Below are positions 17,273 through 19,399 of a stretch of 19,399 bases of DNA, one piece after another. The number at the start of each line of letters is the position of its first letter. The stretch's first letter is position 1. Where the stretch lies: the NCBI GenBank assembly GCA_002402905.1, contig DHGT01000028.1, positions 1 to 19,399 on the forward strand. Reading direction: 5' to 3'. The translations under genes and the position numbers were made by a program. The notes under the pieces were generated by a model. It ran no database searches. It saw nothing but the letters and a program-made list of their open reading frames with translations, and had not been told where the DNA came from. The DNA comes from Desulfatitalea sp. UBA4791 (GTDB lineage: Bacteria; Desulfobacterota; Desulfobacteria; Desulfobacterales; Desulfosarcinaceae).

Positions 17273-18187
17273 ATGCACCGGGTCGTTTTATCCGCTTCGC
17301 GCCGCACCGATATTCCCGCCTTTTATATGCCCTGGTTCATGGCCCAGATCGAAAAAGGGATGTTCGAAGTCCCCCATCCCTACGGCGCCGCACCGGTACG
17401 GGTACCGGCCGCAGCGGACCAGGTGCACACCATCGTCTTCTGGTCCAAAAACTTCGGTCCCTTTCTCGACGGTGAGTATGGACAGGCGTTAATCCAAAAA
17501 GGGTACCATCTTTTTTTCAATTTCACGATCAACTCCCCCCACCCGATCCTGGAGCCCGGGTTGCCGCCATTGAGCGACCGGTTGGCCCAGATGAAACGTC
17601 TGGCAGATCTGTTCGGAGCCCGGACCATCCAGTGGCGGTTCGATCCCATCTGCTATTTCAAAACCGACGACGGCCGGGAGGGCGATAACCTGGACCGGTT
17701 TTCGGACATCGCCGAGCGTGCCGCCAGGGCCGGTGTAAGCATCTGCATCACCAGCTTCGTCGATTTGTATCGCAAGGTCGTCCGGCGCACCTCGAGATCA
17801 GGCCTGAGCCTGTGCGACCCGCCGTTGGATCGCAAGGTCGATCAGATCGTATCCATGGCGCGGCGCCTGGAAAAGCTGGAGATCCAGTTGACGCTCTGCT
17901 GTGAAAAAGAGGTGCTGGCCGCCATGCCGACCGGTGTCAACGTGGCGGGTGCGGCGTGCATCCCCAACCACCGCCTGGCCGACCTGTATGGTCCGGACGT
18001 GACCCTGAAACACGACACCGGCCAGCGGGTGGCAGCCGGGTGCGGTTGCCGCCATTCCCGGGATATCGGCAGCTACCGATTGCACCCCTGTTATCACGAT
18101 TGTCTGTTCTGCTATGCCAATCCGGTCAGCGACACGGCCGGCGGCCGGCATAAGACAGCGCTGGAACCGGACAATGCCAATGGATGA
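17273..18187 (+). CDS. DUF1848 family protein with C-terminal radical-SAM-like cysteines
   Basis: 304 residues. The opening LSASRRTDIPAFYMPWF, the VFWSKN strand (55-60) and the ending CGCRHSRDIGSYRLHPCYHDCLFCYAN identify the DUF1848 family. The C terminus has Cys257 and Cys259 (CGC), then Cys273, Cys277, Cys280 spaced CX3CX2C and followed by an aromatic residue, the pattern that binds a radical-SAM [4Fe-4S] cluster. In ordinary radical SAM enzymes the motif is near the N terminus; here it ends a barrel-like sequence. Interior landmarks include WRFDPICYF (121-129) and FNFTI. No reaction is established that I know of. It begins immediately after the stop of the 107-residue gene and its end is close to, or overlaps, the dusB start, so one operon is likely. 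Confidence 0.88.
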   Translation: MHRVVLSASRRTDIPAFYMPWFMAQIEKGMFEVPHPYGAAPVRVPAAADQVHTIVFWSKNFGPFLDGEYGQALIQKGYHLFFNFTINSPHPILEPGLPPLSDRLAQMKRLADLFGARTIQWRFDPICYFKTDDGREGDNLDRFSDIAERAARAGVSICITSFVDLYRKVVRRTSRSGLSLCDPPLDRKVDQIVSMARRLEKLEIQLTLCCEKEVLAAMPTGVNVAGAACIPNHRLADLYGPDVTLKHDTGQRVAAGCGCRHSRDIGSYRLHPCYHDCLFCYANPVSDTAGGRHKTALEPDNANG

Positions 18188-18212
18188 CCGAACCAGAGAG
18201 GCGACCGTGGAC

Positions 18213-19208
18213 ATGACCCATCCCCTCCGTCCCCGCATCAGCGGCATCGTCCTGGACAACCCCACGATTTTCGCACCTTTGGCCGGAATCTCCCACCTGC
18301 CCATGCGCCTGATGGCCAAGGCGGCCGGATGCGCCCTGGTCTGCTCGGAAATGATCAGTGCCATGGGGCTGGTGCAAGGTTCTGAAAAAACGAAGCGCAT
18401 GCTCGCCAGTCGGCCGGAAGAAAAGCCGCTCTCGGTCCAGATTTTCGGCAGCGATGCGGCCATCATGGCCGAAGCCGCCCGGCAGCTGCAGGCGGCCGGG
18501 GCCGACCTGGTGGACATCAACTGCGGCTGTGCAGTCAAAAAAATCCTCAAGAGCGGATCGGGCGTGGCATTGATGCGCGATCCGCACGCCACCGCAAGAC
18601 TCCTGCAGGCCGTGCGCGCCGCCATCGATGTGCCCCTGACCATCAAAATCCGCAGCGGTTGGGATGCTTCCGGGGATCAGGCCCTGCTGTTGGCGCAGAT
18701 CGCCCGGGATTCCGGCGTGGACGCCATCACCGTACACCCCCGAACCGCCCGCCAGGGGTTTTCCGGCCGGGCCGACTGGTCTTTGATCGCCAGGATCAAG
18801 GCGGCGTCCACCATTCCGGTCATCGGCAACGGCGACATCGCGAGCGCCGAAGACGCGGCCCGGATGATCGACGAAACCGGATGCGATGCCGTGATGATCG
18901 GCCGCGCCGCCATCGGCCATCCGTTCATCTTCACCCAGACCCGGGACCTGCTCGCCGGTCGACCGCCTGCCCCCCCTGCCCTGTGGGAACGCTTCGAAGT
19001 GATGACCCGCTACGTGGAATCCACGGTGGCGTGCTTCGGCGAAGCCCGGGCCTGCTTCATGCTTCGCAGCCAACTCGGCTGGTTCGCCAGAGGATTGCCC
19101 GGCGCCAGGGAGTTTCGCCATGCCATCCGCCGAATCGAAAGCCGGGGACAGGCCATGCAGATCATCGCCGATTTTCAGAACGAAGTCTTGTCACGCCAGC
19201 AGGCGTGA
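18213..19208 (+). CDS. dusB: tRNA-dihydrouridine synthase, DusB type
   Basis: FMN enzyme that reduces specific uridines in tRNA to dihydrouridine with NADPH. From the ATG at 18213 the protein has 331 residues, typical for DusB. Signatures: APLAGISHLPMR (21-32, FMN site), VQIFGSD, INCGCAVKKILKSGSG with catalytic Cys106, IKIRSGW, VHPRTARQGFSGRADW, IPVIGNGDI and MIGRAAIGHPFIF. The usual Pro after the catalytic Cys is Ala107, a mild variation. AGAGAGG lies 11 bases before 18213. A GTG at 18207 has better spacing, and ATGs at 18180 or 18174 would overlap the DUF1848 gene, so the exact start is uncertain. A radical-SAM-like DUF1848 gene and a tRNA-modifying enzyme in one operon hint at RNA modification, but this is only inference. 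Confidence 0.94.
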   Translation: MTHPLRPRISGIVLDNPTIFAPLAGISHLPMRLMAKAAGCALVCSEMISAMGLVQGSEKTKRMLASRPEEKPLSVQIFGSDAAIMAEAARQLQAAGADLVDINCGCAVKKILKSGSGVALMRDPHATARLLQAVRAAIDVPLTIKIRSGWDASGDQALLLAQIARDSGVDAITVHPRTARQGFSGRADWSLIARIKAASTIPVIGNGDIASAEDAARMIDETGCDAVMIGRAAIGHPFIFTQTRDLLAGRPPAPPALWERFEVMTRYVESTVACFGEARACFMLRSQLGWFARGLPGAREFRHAIRRIESRGQAMQIIADFQNEVLSRQQA

Positions 19209-19236
19209 GGGGTCACTATTCTATCTGAATGTGAGT

Positions 19237-19257
19237 TGCCCTGAAGGGCATGCTTTC
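19237..19257 (+). terminator. Weak hairpin after dusB
   Basis: TGCCC (19237-19241), loop TGAA, GGGCA (19246-19250), then TGCTTTCC. A five-pair stem with a broken T-run could help end the dusB transcript. The remaining bases to 19399 contain no convincing gene; the frame at 19120-19335 is a shadow of dusB plus chance extension. Confidence 0.3.
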
Positions 19258-19399
19258 CAGAGTTTGTTGGATAAAAAATTCTCATGGCAACAGCCCTGGC
19301 AGGCGAGGATAGAGCAGGTGGCCAGGGCCACGTGAGCCATGCGGTTTAGTGCCGGTTGAATGCAAACGGCGGATAAGCGGTCCAGACTGTTTGAGCGCA

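Overview
The window is 19.4 kb of fairly GC-rich bacterial chromosome carrying ordinary metabolic and signalling genes. It has 13 confidently placed protein genes plus one smaller AOR-linked gene, with short intergenic gaps. I see no rRNA, tRNA, CRISPR array, transposase, phage gene or plasmid function. The mix suggests a strictly anaerobic, fatty-acid-oxidising member of the Desulfobacterota (Desulfosarcina/Desulfococcus-like sulfate reducers). It includes a tungsten/molybdenum-type aldehyde ferredoxin oxidoreductase, a FadN-type beta-oxidation fusion protein with its thiolase, two CxxC-rich radical-SAM-like proteins and REC-HD-GYP signalling. The taxonomic placement is inference from gene content, not from a marker gene.

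Layout, left to right. The left edge (1-210) is non-coding with a short GAGTAC tandem repeat. On the minus strand follow transketolase (211-2235) and an elongator-like radical SAM protein (2417-3286). A universal stress protein (3480-3938, plus) is transcribed divergently from the radical SAM gene. Next is a minus-strand signalling pair, read right to left: a REC-HD-GYP response regulator (6311-7315), then a 774-residue protein with a class III nucleotide-cyclase-like domain (3987-6311). Their stop and start codons share one base. Histidinol dehydrogenase (7391-8701, minus) and phosphoserine aminotransferase (8991-10079, plus) are divergent. serC ends in a very strong intrinsic terminator. An aldehyde ferredoxin oxidoreductase (10508-12250) and an unrecognised 201-residue protein with a MoaD/ThiS-like stretch (12319-12924) follow on the plus strand. 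A bidirectional terminator then separates them from a minus-strand fatty-acid operon, fadN-type dehydrogenase/hydratase (14253-16658) then thiolase (13012-14196).

The fad operon promoter region holds an 18-bp perfect palindrome with the half-site of TetR-type FadR operators, just downstream of a consensus -35 box. A second long inverted repeat lies in the leader. Divergent from it runs a tightly packed plus-strand trio: a 107-residue conserved-looking hypothetical, a DUF1848 protein whose radical-SAM-like cysteines are at the C terminus, and a DusB-type tRNA-dihydrouridine synthase. The last 190 bases hold no gene I can support.

The most unusual content is the HD-GYP/cyclase pair, which joins c-di-GMP-type turnover to a divergent class III cyclase with an atypical substrate-pocket residue. 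After that come the AOR partner protein and the DUF1848-centred trio. None amounts to a proven new system; each is stated with a test.
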